From positions 310,001-374,000 of the forward strand of contig JALRMH010000037.1 of the NCBI GenBank assembly GCA_026119935.1: 64,000 nt of DNA. Direction: 5' to 3'. Positions 31,677 through 43,000 of this stretch are shown here, in pieces. This stretch comes from Endothia cerciana. Taxonomy: Eukaryota; Ascomycota; Sordariomycetes; Diaporthales; Cryphonectriaceae. Below the pieces are notes generated by a model, which saw only the letters and a list, made by a program, of their open reading frames with translations, ran no database searches and was not told the origin of the DNA. Position numbers and translations under genes: made by a program. The stretch's first letter is position 1, and every line of letters begins with the position of its first letter.

Positions 31677-32284
31677 GTTAATATCTGCCCTGGTCGACTT
31701 ATCCCATTCATTCGCCTCCCGTTGTCAAGGACTCTCGTCCACAGGGGCAAGGATTTTGACCGGATTGCTAATAGTAGATATATATATCTGGCTAGCCGTC
31801 TGAAGACCCGCATTAAGCTTACGATATAAGCCAGCCGCGGATAGCTCCGCCTGGGCAAGTAGGGGCATATCGGGTAGAGACAAAGTATGTTTATACACCC
31901 TCCTTATTCTATACCCCATGCCGGGATAGCGAGACCCGGCCCAGCAGTCGGCGACGGAAGAGAAGTGAGGTCAGGCGCCGGGACGGCATGCGCTCGGTCG
32001 CCGAAGTCGAAACTGGATAGTTTAGATCACTTACCATTCACCTGACGACTAGTATAAGTGTGCCGAATCAATCTTTTGAAATAGTACCCTTCCCTATAGA
32101 AGTTGCTTTCAGGACAAGAGAGAATCGGGCAGCAGCTGCAAAAGCTGACATAATTGAGAAGTGTTGATAAAGAAAGTGTTCTGGAGCAGGCGACGCAGCT
32201 CGGGTACTGTGGAGCGGGGCTAGGCCTGATAGAGAGAGCGTGCCCTGGCTGGGTAATTAAGCAAATACCGGTGCATGAAGATTA
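31677..32284. other. Intergenic, decayed DNA
   Basis: No supported gene. The sequence next to the transposon's left end does not read as the missing start of the transporter relic on the right side. Confidence 0.4.
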
Positions 32285-34142
32285 AGTCAACGGGGGTAGT
32301 TTCCGCCCACCCGTAGTTTCCGCCCACCCCGGCCAGCCACACCGCTTCTTCAACCCCCTTTAGTTTGATAGCTTTTATTTAATCAATTCTCTTCCAAACA
32401 ACTTTATCTTTTCAGCAAACCCTCATATGATCATCATGAAGCCATACTCCGAATTTGAGCTAGATCAGGCCGTCGAGGCTGTCAGAAATGGCCTCTCTCA
32501 ACGAAAAGCCTCGAGGTAATAGTGCATCCTAAGGACCACACTCCGAGATCGTTTAGAAGGAGCAACATCATATAAACAAGCCCACGAAAACCAGCAAAGG
32601 CTTTCTATTCCTCAAGAAAAGAAGCTGGTTGAATAGATCCTCGTTCAGGAAAGCCTAGGGCTTCCACCAAGCTATTCAGAGCTAAGGTACTTTGCTCAGA
32701 AGATTCTTCACATCCACGGCGATGATCAAGCCCTCGGAACTAAGTGGACTGGCGTCTTTTTGAAGAGAAATCCAGAGATAAGCGTTCGAAGGACTAGGAG
32801 GATTGCCTCAGCTCGAACTAATAGCGCAACAACAGAGGTAATACAGCCTTAGTTCTGTCTCTTCGATCTTCTTTAGGTCTAAGCTATTAAGCTAGCTAAC
32901 TGATGGAATACAGATAAGGCTAGGATATTAGAGGGCTAAGGAGAGAATAGATTAGTCCTTAATAGCTCTTCCTTATATTTAATCTAAAAGAAAGAGCTTG
33001 GATCAAGAGCCTAGACCTCTTTCCTTAAGTGTATCTTAGCTACAGGTATATACCTCTTTCCTTTAGTTATCTTTAAGGGAAAAACAGTTTAATAGCAATA
33101 ATTTCCTCTTTTCTTATAGCCTTTTAATAGCTAGAAGTTCACAGCTACTTAAAACAGATAGATAAATAACGCTATAGCCCTTAAGTAGCTAGAAAAGATC
33201 TTTATCTTAAGCAGGCAGCTAGCAGACCCCTTAGAAGCTAGACTATTAATCTTAAATAGCTATAGAAGTTATATAACTAAAGAGTTTATATAGTAATGCT
33301 ATTAATATAACATCCTGTTAATCTATCTACCTTTTTATACCTTTTATATATTTTAATCTCTTAATTTTAGGATTTTCTTATCCTTTAAATAAGCCTATAG
33401 GAAGAAAGTTAGTCTTAAGGACTAATAAAGAGATTTAATAGTCTTTAGCAAGCAAACTTTCCTTAACTATTATTATTAAGCTTATATAAAAGGTCTTTCA
33501 AGCTAGAATATTAGGTTTAGATAGAAAGCAATTAGTCTATAGCCTCTTAGGCTATCTAAACCACTCCTAAGCCCTCTTCTTCTTGAAAATAGTTAACTAC
33601 ACCTTTAGAAGCAGTTGAATTCAGCCTTAATATAATCAACAGTATCTAAACTTTATCAGAAAGCCCCCTTAAGCTAGCTAGCTTCCTTTTCAACTCCTCG
33701 AAAGGCTAAACAGCTATACTAATAGCTACTACAGAACTAGAACTATCTTCTATTAGTACTAGAGCAACGCCTACTATTCAAGAAGATAAAGAAGGTATAT
33801 AGAGAGAGGGATATAGAGTTTGCTCAAGCATTGGAAAGAAATAAGGCATTAGAAAAGCAAATTGAGGCTACGAGGCCTACTAAAAGAAGGAAGGTTGATG
33901 TGAGCCCGAATTCGAAGTTTGCGGATATTGAGGCTATACAGAGGGCTCAAATAGCGGTCAATCAGGACGAGGGTAGTCAGAATGAAGAGAGCGATGTCGA
34001 ATTAGTTACTGATGAAGAGGATTGCATCGTGGTGGGTGAATAGTATGTGAAAATAATCAATATATATATATGTGTATATACGTGGTGTGGCTGGCCGGGG
34101 TGGGCGGAAACTACGGATGGGCGGAAACTACCCCCGTTGACT
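32285..34142 (+). mobile_element. Full-length pogo/Fot1-like DNA transposon, RIP-damaged
   Basis: Both ends are present. The left begins AGTCAACGGGGGTAGTTTCC after TA (32283-32284). The right end, read in reverse complement, begins AGTCAACGGGGGTAGTTTCC and is followed by TA (34143-34144). The TIRs are about 60 bases and nearly identical, each with an internal repeat of the TAGTTTCCGCCCA motif. The length of 1,858 bases fits the Fot1 class. The transposase start (MKPYSEFELDQAVEAVRNG) is readable from 32438 but stops within 30 codons. The middle (32850-33650) is AT-rich with stops in all frames, and the C-terminal tail survives open at 33831-34043 (RPTKRRKVDVSPNSKFADIE). A dead DDE transposase with intact ends could in principle still be moved by a related active enzyme. 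Confidence 0.9.
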
Positions 34143-34145
34143 TAG

Positions 34146-34440
34146 CACTCCACCTGAAGGCGGCCTCGGCGCCTGGCTTGTTGCTGCCGGTGGTACAGCC
34201 ATCTTCTTATCCACCCTCGGCCTCGCCAATTCGTACGGCACCTTTGAGAAATACTACCTGGCCCATCAGGTGATGGGTCAGTCAGCATAAATCGTCGCTT
34301 TGATCGGATCACTGCAATCGTTTCTCCAGTTCTGGTCACCATGTTCAGCGGTACGATGGTTACTGCGGGCAGCCGCGCTGGATTTGCAGCCAACGCCACA
34401 GCCAGGGAGGGTCTATTTGGAAAGGTATAAGGGTAATGGT
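34146..34440 (+). pseudogene. Monocarboxylate-type MFS transporter, N-terminal scrap
   Basis: Directly after the transposon a frame reads EGGLGAWLVAAGGTAIFLST then LGLANSYGTFEKYYLAHQ, the first helix and loop of the fungal monocarboxylate-porter-like MFS family. A stop follows, then IVALIGSLQSFLQF, the start of helix 2. Nothing more of the 12-helix protein is present on either side of the element. Confidence 0.65.
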
Positions 34441-35258
34441 TAATTTCTGGCCTTGGCTCATGTCGGGATCACCAAAATAGAAGAAAGCCCAGAGGGGGAT
34501 CGCTATGGAGGAGGAGGAGCCACAGCCACAGAGGAGGAAAAGGTCACAATTTCGGGCCTGAAGCTTGTGGCGACCGTCTTAATGACACACTGTATCTTGA
34601 GCGGAATGGCTCTGATACCGTGATGACAGCACCTGGGGTTTAGAGAAAGTCTAAAAAGACACCGTAATTCCGCAAGGACAAAGTTTCGAGTGCTTGGAAC
34701 GGGACAATCCTTAGCCAAGAATAATTGCTGGGGCTTGAGAGTAGGCCGGCGACGGACCGGCGTTTTCTCACCTCATGTCACCTAGGCTGGGCCGGCGGGC
34801 AGGCCCTTCTCGGAGAATCCTTCTTTTAAAAAGCGTAGCACATTGGACAACAACTTTCTTTTGACGAGATCCGAGCAAGTGCGAGCTCACTATGCAACCT
34901 ACCCACGTCTGGTAATGATCCGGCTGGCCGTGTCTGCGACCCCTGTCAGCAGAGTGATGCGAACTGCTTCACACACGTAAGCTGTCTATTCGGCTGCATC
35001 TAGGAAGCAGTATACTCGTTACCTCTCAATTCTCTCACTTGTGTGTCAACCGCTATGTGGCGCGTTATCGACAAAACAACTGTCTCTCGAAAAGAATATA
35101 AGCAACCAGCGTCCAGAGAGTGACGAGCTCCAAGTCCCATTCTCAGCACCACACACACATCTTCTCTCCTCTTCAGCATCCTCGATTTTGTTCAATTCGA
35201 TTAAACTCAAATTCACTACTCGTCCTCTTTCTTCCAAGTTTTGCCAAGCAATCTCAAT
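34441..35258. other. Intergenic, promoter of the secreted peptide gene
   Basis: No supported coding region. An AT-rich AAAGAATATAAGC near 35090-35102 could serve as a TATA element, about 160 bases before the ATG at 35259. Confidence 0.4.
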
Positions 35259-35600
35259 ATGCAATTCTTCGCTTTCACGGCGCTGGCGCTTGCTAGTCTC
35301 GCTGCCCTCGTTCAAGGATCCCCTGCTCCGGCCGCGACCGGCTCAAGCATCTGGAGCAAGATCAGCCCAGACGAGCTGACGACCTGCGGGTAGGTTCTGC
35401 TCCACGACAGCGCTCCGACAGGCCATTGATACTGAAGCTAATCTTATCCTTCATTGAACAGCTGCGCAGTGCAGATGAGTTGCGAACTGATGAGCGCGTA
35501 AGAAGATTTCCTGATACCCCCTGGTCCGACCGCAGCCTTGAACACTGGCTAACTTGAATCTAGTGATCTGAGAAAGCGAGGCTGCTGCGGCTGCTCCTGA
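35259..35600 (+). CDS. Small cysteine-rich secreted peptide
   Basis: Three exons, join(35259..35389, 35462..35497, 35564..35600), give 67 residues with phases in register (gg|c and gc|t). Introns of 72 and 66 bases have GTAGGT/GTAAGA donors, branch-like GCTAATC/GGCTAAC and CAG/TAG ends. The start MQFFAFTALALASLAALVQG is a strong signal peptide. The mature part of about 47 residues has six cysteines in the pattern C-x-C-x5-C, then CC-x-C at the extreme C-terminus. The last 11 residues are DLRKRGCCGCS, so a Lys-Arg pair, the usual Kex2 site, precedes a GCCGCS tail. I recognise no family. Size, signal peptide, cysteine density and the setting beside transposon-rich DNA are typical of fungal effector-like or secreted defence peptides, but function is unknown. 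The start context is ATCTCAATATGC. Confidence 0.75.
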
Positions 35601-37340
35601 GTAAGGGGCCATGAAGGGGTCGGATCGAGATGCACTGCTGGTCAGGAGTCTGATTCCTCATCTGCTCAGATTTTTGGCGTTAAGGGCGTTTTATTGGGTG
35701 GGAGAGGCCGGATTTGATGATTGCAGACAGTACTAGACGCGTCTTGATGGCTTTCTTTGGACCCCGGTGCTGATCCCGGCATCGTATACATACACTCGTT
35801 GAACACACAAGTCCAAGACGTATACCTCGTCCGACGTAGTGCTGCACGAACTTCTTCCTTCTAATTGCACTAATACCACACGAGCTTGCCCTAGTTGGAA
35901 ACGTCCTTGAATTCGCCATATCGACGGGAACGATCGAGGACATCGTAAGATTTTCAGCTGATGCTGCTAGGGACGAGGGAGGCAGGCCGTGGGGGGAGAT
36001 ACATTCTACTGCTGAGAGGCACTTGGAGGGGAAGTGCGACACGGCCGCAGTGCAATGGACAAAGCTCGAGGGCCACTGGGCACATTTTGCCTGTGATAAA
36101 GGTGTGGACGGTACCTAGGTAGTGCCCTGATAGCAGAGGTGGTAAAGGATCCTGGCCAAAGGTTCTGCGCCGCTCTGGACGCAGCATCTCAGCAGGGATT
36201 CGGGACATATATCAGGCTCGTTGGGTGAATCTCGCACGTAGGCAGGCAGACAATGGCGTCCCAACCTCGGGTGGAATGGGGTAGGTATTAATAGTATTCC
36301 AGGCTGTCCTGACGACCCGCGCGTAATCCCATTCTCGTAAAGATTTCAGCTTGGTCGGGACTACTTTCGCCGGCCTGCGCCGCCCGACTTGAAGTTTAAA
36401 CTCCTTTGACCCGACCATGGTGATGTTCTTCTTTGGGGGTGGAGAGTCTGGGTCGACAGCCGTTATCTCCATTATCGGATTTCACGGGAATGCTTCTGCT
36501 CGGGCTTTGGATAAACGGCTTTGCATAAATGCCATTTGCTCCGAGCTAACTCCGGAGTTGCCTCTTACGCTCTTTGCGTGTCGGTAAGCTCTTGATGACT
36601 GACTGCCTTGCGTAGAATACTCTTCTCCGGCCTGAATTTCTGAATTTGTCAGCACAATCGACGCCCGGGGTTCCTACAGGCCCAACGTCTGCGAGCCGGC
36701 GCAACGTTCGACTCGGATGACTCATGGATCCGGGTCTCAGACACACGAGGCAATGGGCGGGGGGCATAGAGCTCGGGGTTGGTACAAAAAGTTCATGGTT
36801 GGTTCATAGCCAAATCTAGAAATGATCTAATGAAAGGAGGTATGTTCGGTTGCGAATTCGGCCGAAGTATATATCCGAAATTGTAACGTACACTTGATAT
36901 ATGCTAAACATATGCCGAGTATATGCTTAATATATATTAATATTTCAAATATTCCTCTATATATTTTATATATTTTACAACACATTACAAATGCAAACAA
37001 CACGAGGTAGCGTTTGTATACACCCAACGCACTTTGATCCTGTTGCCTAGCCAATCTGCAGCAAAACCCACTTTTCTGTACCAACCACGGGCGTTATTGT
37101 ACTTACCAACCATGGGCTAAAACCCCTTACTTAGTGTTTCCCCTCACGGACATCAAACCAAACTCCCGACAGGACGTGTCCTGACGGCAGCTCATCCTAT
37201 CCGGTACTGAAGCAGCCTCTCTATAAGAAGACACGCAGTTCGCCGCCTCGATGGCTCATGAGATTCCCCTACACGACCACGAACATCAACTCGATACTTG
37301 AGACCTCATCGGCCCCATTAAGACGCTCAAGCCACCCAAG
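35601..37340. other. Intergenic
   Basis: About 1.7 kb with no supported gene. It includes a very AT-rich patch at about 36860-36980. Minus-strand open frames near 35680-36770 have no domain, signal peptide or splice logic. Confidence 0.5.
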
Positions 37341-38108
37341 ATGACTGGACACACTCTCTACGATGCATATTTCCCTTACCTCTTCAAGGCTCTAGACACC
37401 ATCGATTCCCTTCTTGCCAAGGCCCAGGCACACGCCAAGGAGAATGGCGTCGACCCGGATGCAGAGTACATCAATGCGGCGCTCTATGAGGACATGTATC
37501 CTTTCGTCAAGCAGGTTCAGACCAGTGAGTAGCGACCCGCTTCCAAACCCCCTCCCCCTCTTTGCCCCGCAGGGTACTCTGTCCCGCCTCTTGAGCATCA
37601 GTATATCGAGCCACGATATAGAGGTTTCTAACTCGGAAACAGTAGCAAGGGTAATCCAGAGATCCATCAAGCACTTGACGGGCCTGTCACCCGAGGAGTG
37701 GGTATATGAGGAGAAGACGTTCGCGGAGCTGTCTGCTCTCGTGCAGAAGACCCGCGACCTGGTGAAGCAGGTCAAGCCGGAGCAGCTCAACGGCAGGGAG
37801 GAGGAGGAGGTTGATATGTAGGTTGCACTGTCCCATCTCTCTCGCCCATCGCCCCGGTCGAAGCCTGCAGAGGCCAGCCGTCGGCGGCGTTTGCTGCGAG
37901 GCTGCCCCGAAAACTTGGTCAAGGGAGGCTGACGCGCGGCAAAAGGGTTATCCCCGGTACCACGATCAAGGCTACAGTCGGACTCTGGATCCCGTCATTT
38001 ACTGTACCAAACGTGTTCTTCCATCTCGTCACCGCCTACGACATTCTCCGGTCGAAGGGCGTGCCTCTGGGCAAGACGGATTACCTCAAGTCTTTCCTGG
38101 GCCTGTAA
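37341..38108 (+). CDS. DUF1993 family protein
   Basis: Three exons, join(37341..37524, 37643..37817, 37946..38108), give 173 residues with phases in register. The N-terminus MTGHTLYDAYFPYLFKALDT, the block ALYEDMYPFVKQVQ, EEKTFAELSALVQKTRDLV, and the C-terminal VPNVFFHLVTAYDILRSKGV and PLGKTDYL are the hallmarks of DUF1993. These are small helical proteins of the DinB-like fold in bacteria and fungi, usually cytosolic, with unknown function. The second intron is long for this window (128 bases) and ends in AAAAG, so that splice site is less certain. The two outer exons are secure. Confidence 0.88.
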
Positions 38109-39515
38109 CCGTGGAAGCGGAATGTCCGTAGTCTAGCACAACTTACAAGGCGACGCAACGTGGAAATTTGCAAAGAGGTTAAAACTGCACCGGAGCACAG
38201 CACTCCAGTGTTTGGTGTGGGGGGTGGGGACCCCGGGGGGGGGGGGGCAAGGTGAGATAGGAACAGATCTGAATACAAATAGACGCGATACCAAGCAGAT
38301 TCCTCAATCAATGCCACATCAAGACGACCCTGTAAGTAGCAGTCCAAGTGCTAGGAAATAACTTGCAGATGGCAGCCTCATCAACGTAAGAGACACAACT
38401 TGCCATGGGTAGACGTTGGTGAGGACATAATGAATTACTAGCCATAATCACCGTCACTTCCTCTTCGGAGTCTGTCCGACGCCATCCACCCGTTCCAAAC
38501 CCTTTCCATCGCCCGCATCAAACATCTCGTCTGTATTTATCCCACCCTCAGGCCTCATTAATTATGGCCTTGAACGTCACATGCAATAGTGGATACGCTG
38601 AGGCCTTGGGGATCCGGGTGCCAAACACTATCGAGCCAAAGATCCTCGCTCATAGCAGCACCGCCCACACAAACACAACCGCTGTTGCCCCCAGCCAACT
38701 TAACAATACTTGTCGAGAATATGAAGGGACTGGCGAGACTTGGGAACGACATCTTTCAAAAATTGGACCTGAAGGTTGGAGACCTGTCCCGAAGGTGTCC
38801 TTCCCGTCTTGCCAATGTCTTGGAGAAGTCGGAGCTGGTACGACTTTCATCTCTTTAGGATGACATGAGATATGGATGGCTCACTTTCAAACCCTCTTAC
38901 ATGGGAAGAAACTGGCTACAAATGCATTGGAAACAGGTGGTCCTCCAAGATTCAGCCTGTTCAATCTTGATAACCTACGACTGAAGGGCTTCGCGTCTTG
39001 GCTAGCGCTATTTGGTTCTCACAACCTAGAGGTATAGCTCCCAGCCATGCACGGTTACGTCTTGCAATAAATAAGTATCAAGAGTAACTGCAGGCTGCTG
39101 ACCATCACTTAGGCATGTGGCGTGGTGGCTGCATGGAAGGAGGAAGCCTCATTGTAGGGCCTCACGTGCAAACAACGAGCACGACTTCTCTAGGCATGAG
39201 AGTCGGAGAAATAAAAAAACGTAACTTCACTGGAGTGAGATTTCGTGATCATTTCTGAATCGGAAAGACGAGGAGAGTATGGAATAAGAACAGAAACCAT
39301 AACAGGAAACTTTTAGTCATAACCAATCATGACCATCCAGGTGTTGGCGAGGAAGGAAACAACAAGCCAATTGGCCTACAAACAACAGATCTCAAGCGGC
39401 ATTGTGTCCACTAATCAACAACCTTCCCCCCCCCACCCCCCTCCTTTTTTTTTCCAACACGAAGGAAAAGGCCTTCAGGCTTCTGTAAACGATCTTCTTC
39501 GCGACGAGCGGCATC
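38109..39515. other. Intergenic
   Basis: About 1.4 kb. A run of 13 G occurs at 38235-38247 and a C/T-rich stretch at 39422-39454. Overlapping open frames at 38564-38863 have no recognisable domain; a small gene there cannot be excluded. Confidence 0.4.
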
Positions 39516-40447
39516 TCATCTACCCCTCTCGACACATTTCCTGTTGTACCTCTTCGTGTGCCTGGTGAGGTGGTCCGGCCGAGTGATGTTGGGTTTGTAC
39601 CCGCAATGCTCGCACTTGAGGTTGGAGGTTGGAGACAAGCCGACTAGCTCCAGATGTTCGGCAGCCCAGGGACGATGATGCACTAATACGTGGTGTCTCA
39701 TTTCCTTGGGCGTAGGAAGCTTCTTGTCGCAGCGGGGACATTGGATGAGAGGTTTATGAGTAATGCTGTGCTTGCTGATAGTAGTTGATGAGAGTAAGCC
39801 ACTAAGACCGCCGACAAATTGATATACTGATAAACTCACCTCAGTCTGTTTTGGGTGGGCCACACTGTCTTGCAATCACTGCACACGTAGTTCCTGCTCC
39901 TAGGAGGTATGGAAGGGGGCTGGGATGTGGAAAGAGCAAGGTTTGTGTGTTGGGCAGAGTCCATCGGCCCCATATGGCTTTGTTGGCCGGAATGTTGGCC
40001 GGGGTGCAGAGGAGTCATTGCTGAAGATACGTTGAAAGAAATAGGCGGTTGGTTATTAGCAAGGTCGTAGAACGCCATGTTGGGATCTGTGCTGCTGTCA
40101 AGAAATGGTACGGTTGTACTATGCTCGAGAAGAGTCTCGTCTGGATCTGTGCCTGTATCTGGGATGTACGAGTCCTAAATCATCGTAATCGGGACACCCG
40201 AGTGCCCAGAGGATCCTAGATAGGCCTCATTATCGCGGGACGGAGACTTGGGAGAGATCCTTGTTTCCAAACCTGCAAAGTCGATGTTGCTGGCCGGCCC
40301 CCGGTCGTACAAATCCCCCGAATCGAAAGGGGTAGTCGGCTGCACAACTGGCGCATCAACCCACTCCTCTGCGGTTGAAGATGCAGGCCCGACGGATCCG
40401 TCTAGCATGGGGTCTATTCCTTGCTTGAGATACTTTGATGGGGACAT
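39516..40447 (-). pseudogene. C2H2 zinc-finger protein with one in-frame stop
   Basis: Two exons, complement(39516..39774, 39840..40447), stay in one frame over 289 codons, except for a TAG at 40175-40177. The C-terminal part has three C2H2 units: CSDCKTVWPTQNRLSKHSITH, then CPRCDKKLPTPKEMRHH, then CEHCGYKPNITRPDHLTRH. The first finger is formed only after splicing the 65-base intron (GTGAGT...CAG), which supports the model. The N-terminal part, MSPSKYLKQGIDPMLDGS onward, is acidic and Ser/Pro-rich like a fungal transcription factor. Possible readings are a recent nonsense mutation, a sequencing error, or use of the internal Met at 40078, which would still give all three fingers. I saw no intron that removes the stop in frame. 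It is probably a nuclear DNA-binding protein. Confidence 0.6.
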
Positions 40448-41732
40448 TTTCAGATATGTTCCGCGCAGAACTTGACAAACTCCGGCTTCAGGTCCCACAG
40501 ACAAGTCGTCCTAATGAAAATCACGGTGTCCTTGAGATGCCTCCGCTTACGAGTGTTTTGGGTCAGGTACGGACAGTGTGCCACTGCCAAGAGATCTGTA
40601 AGCCTTACAATCCCATCGTAATGTCTTCTTTATGGGGTCTACAAACCTCTCTCAGCACTATGGGAGAGTCCAATAGAAAAGCTGTCAGGCTCACTCCTGC
40701 TGACTCCTTACAGGGTACCTTGTCGATCTTCGGAAGGATGATTTGTGGACAAACTCACAAAATGCTTCAACACGTTCTCAACGAGAGAATATTCACGTGC
40801 GTGGCCCAGAGGATGCCAGGTTAGCGAGGGTAGTCATGTGGTGGTTCTCATAAACGCAGAGGCGGAGAGCATCAAGATGGGGCTTAAGCCATGGTCAATG
40901 CGACGAAGAAGAGACTTCGAAAGGAAGGCCCGAAGTCAGGGAACGTCGATCCTCAACACGTGCAGCTTGGTAAAGTCGAGAACCTTCCAAAGTTGACCGA
41001 CCATTCCTTCTTCAGAGTAATGTGAGACAGAATGAGAGCCCTGTCAACACTCTTTCATAGTAAGGAATCCCGAGCTGCAGGAGGCCCGTCTTCGTGCCTC
41101 ATTCTGTTTGGGTGGGATTGTGAAGGGAGGCGGCTATCACTACCCGCCGGTGGCTGCGCATTGGACATAGCCTCATGCATGGGGCCCGACAAATAGGGTC
41201 ACATGGGCCAAATCCGCGAGACAACAAATGCAACTCACTTCCCAACTAGGACGGTCATGGTCTTGGTAATCCCCAAAGACGTCCCTAGTGGAAATTATAA
41301 AATTTGTTGAGCAGGCTTTGCACTTGATAGTATATGCGATGCGGCCCAACTGTGATCCTGCCTAGTTCTGGGATCTTAGATATAGAGTAGCATCACAAAA
41401 GACCCCTGTAGCGGGCCTCATGCAGGTCGTGCTGCGTTTGGCTGTGGCTTGCATAAACGTCTCTCTAATCGGGTCTCAAAGTAGAGATTAGCCTGGGGTG
41501 CCGTGAGAGTTGAACTGGGCGTCTCTACCCAGGCTGAGCTCTGGTATATACACACCGATCGGGTCCAAAGTTAAAATAGGCATATTCGCACACCAAGGAG
41601 AAGAGATTTCCGTCCAGGTCATCCGATATCAGAGCAGGATACTCAATTGTCTCAGTTTTAATCTTGGTCATTCAGCCTTAAGAGGTTAAAGAAGTGACAA
41701 GATCACAGCAGTCTCAGCACCAACTACTCACG
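40448..41732. other. Intergenic with a possible decayed gene on the minus strand
   Basis: Between about 41000 and 40500 the minus strand yields short runs such as VLDFTKLHVLRIDV and LSKSLLRRIDHGLSPILMLS, broken by stops. They are reminiscent of leucine-rich F-box-type fungal proteins but too broken to call. An 8-base inverted repeat AGCCTGGG/CCCAGGCT lies near 41490-41540. Confidence 0.3.
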
Positions 41733-43000
41733 ATGTCATTTGCAGAAGGCGAAAGACAACCACCTACAGGCTCAGAATCTGTGGAGAACGGAAACCCACA
41801 AATTTCAGGATCGGTGTTACCTCCTCCTGAGCGGGTGGAAGTCAGACCGGCACTTCGCAACCGATTCTATGAGCCTCTCGTCTTGCTCCTTGCCGCCACT
41901 CAGGCCTGCATGCACGGCCTCGCACCTCGGGCGCCTGGGTTGGCCTCGAACAGGTTCTGCATGGATATGGAGCAGCTCTTTCGTGATTTCATGAACAAGC
42001 TAGCTCAGATCTGCGATATCAGGCCTTTCGGAAGCACTGTCACCGCGGTAGTTGCTCTCAACTTTCCAGACCGTGTCCAGTACCGATTTGCATCCAATCA
42101 AAGGAATGAAGAGGAGCTGTGCGATCTCAAAGATTTCACTACGCATATTCTTCAAAGCCTAGGAGGTTGGACTGAGCAGTCCTCTCCGTCGGTCAGGACT
42201 AGAGTTCTGCGAAAAGAATAGGATCCGGCTGCAGGCTTATGTTACGGCCGTCGCCTTATTCTCGGGAAAGTGCCTCGAAACAGCAGGAACCAGTCCAAAG
42301 GTGGTCAGCAAACTTGAAGAACTTCAAGTTCTCTCTACTGACGCCAATGATAGAGAGCTTGAAGAAGACAAATGTAAGTACGAACTATAGTGACCTGTAG
42401 ACAAGCCGCTAATGTCCAAAGTCTTCCAGAGATGTACCAAATTGATGGAAGCTATCCGGAAGCTATCGAAATCTAGAATTAATACGATCAACAAGAGAAC
42501 CTCCTTCCAGCCCGTTGTCCACGCCGAGGTGCTTGTTCACGAATCTATCGTGAATGACCCTTACGCACGTAACCTCCACCCCTCGAGATTTTTCGAGGGC
42601 TACAGATATATAGGTGCCAGTAAGCCAACATGTCGCCTTTGTGACTACTACTTCAGGGGCGTCCAGGATGGTATCCAAGATCCGACAGACACACCGAAAT
42701 CTGTATGTGAAATGGAGAGCTCCGGATGTCATTGTGGGACAAGGTGATTTCCGAGGGGAGACTGCTGAGGCGCGAAGAGAGAGGATTCTTAATACTGTGA
42801 TCACAGCGGTGAGAAGTGATACTTACCGAATTTTGTCTGATAAGATTCCTGAGAGGAAGGGTCATGATTCGAATACGAGTAGGACCTATAAGCGCGGTGG
42901 GTTAAGCGTGGAGTACAGCAGCATGGCTAGCGAGAGCATCGAGGAGCAGGACGTGGATAACGTTACGGCCACGATGGGCCAGGTCAAAATCGAAGGTTGA
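41733..43000 (+). pseudogene. OTT_1508-like deaminase family protein, two frameshifts
   Basis: Exon 1 from the ATG at 41733 encodes the N-terminal helical region. Near 42211, in an AAAA run, the frame slips by one base and continues as RIRLQAYVTAVALFSGK. An intron at 42374-42421 (GTAAGT...AAAG) leads into a second exon with VVHAEVLVHESIV and, 40 residues later, ASKPTCRLCDYYF. His and catalytic Glu of HAE plus the two Cys of the CxxC motif are the zinc and proton-shuttle residues of cytidine-deaminase-like folds. The spacing fits the OTT_1508-like deaminase family, common in fungi. Near 42680 the frame shifts again to THRNLYVKWRAPDVI and an acidic tail ending at 43000. Each shift is small, so errors in the assembly could also explain them. 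Substrate is unknown. Confidence 0.65.

Noticed and set aside
41490..41540. AGCCTGGG/CCCAGGCT inverted repeat as terminator or RNA gene
   Set aside because: Eight-base stem with a 30-base loop is weak and no conserved RNA pattern was seen.
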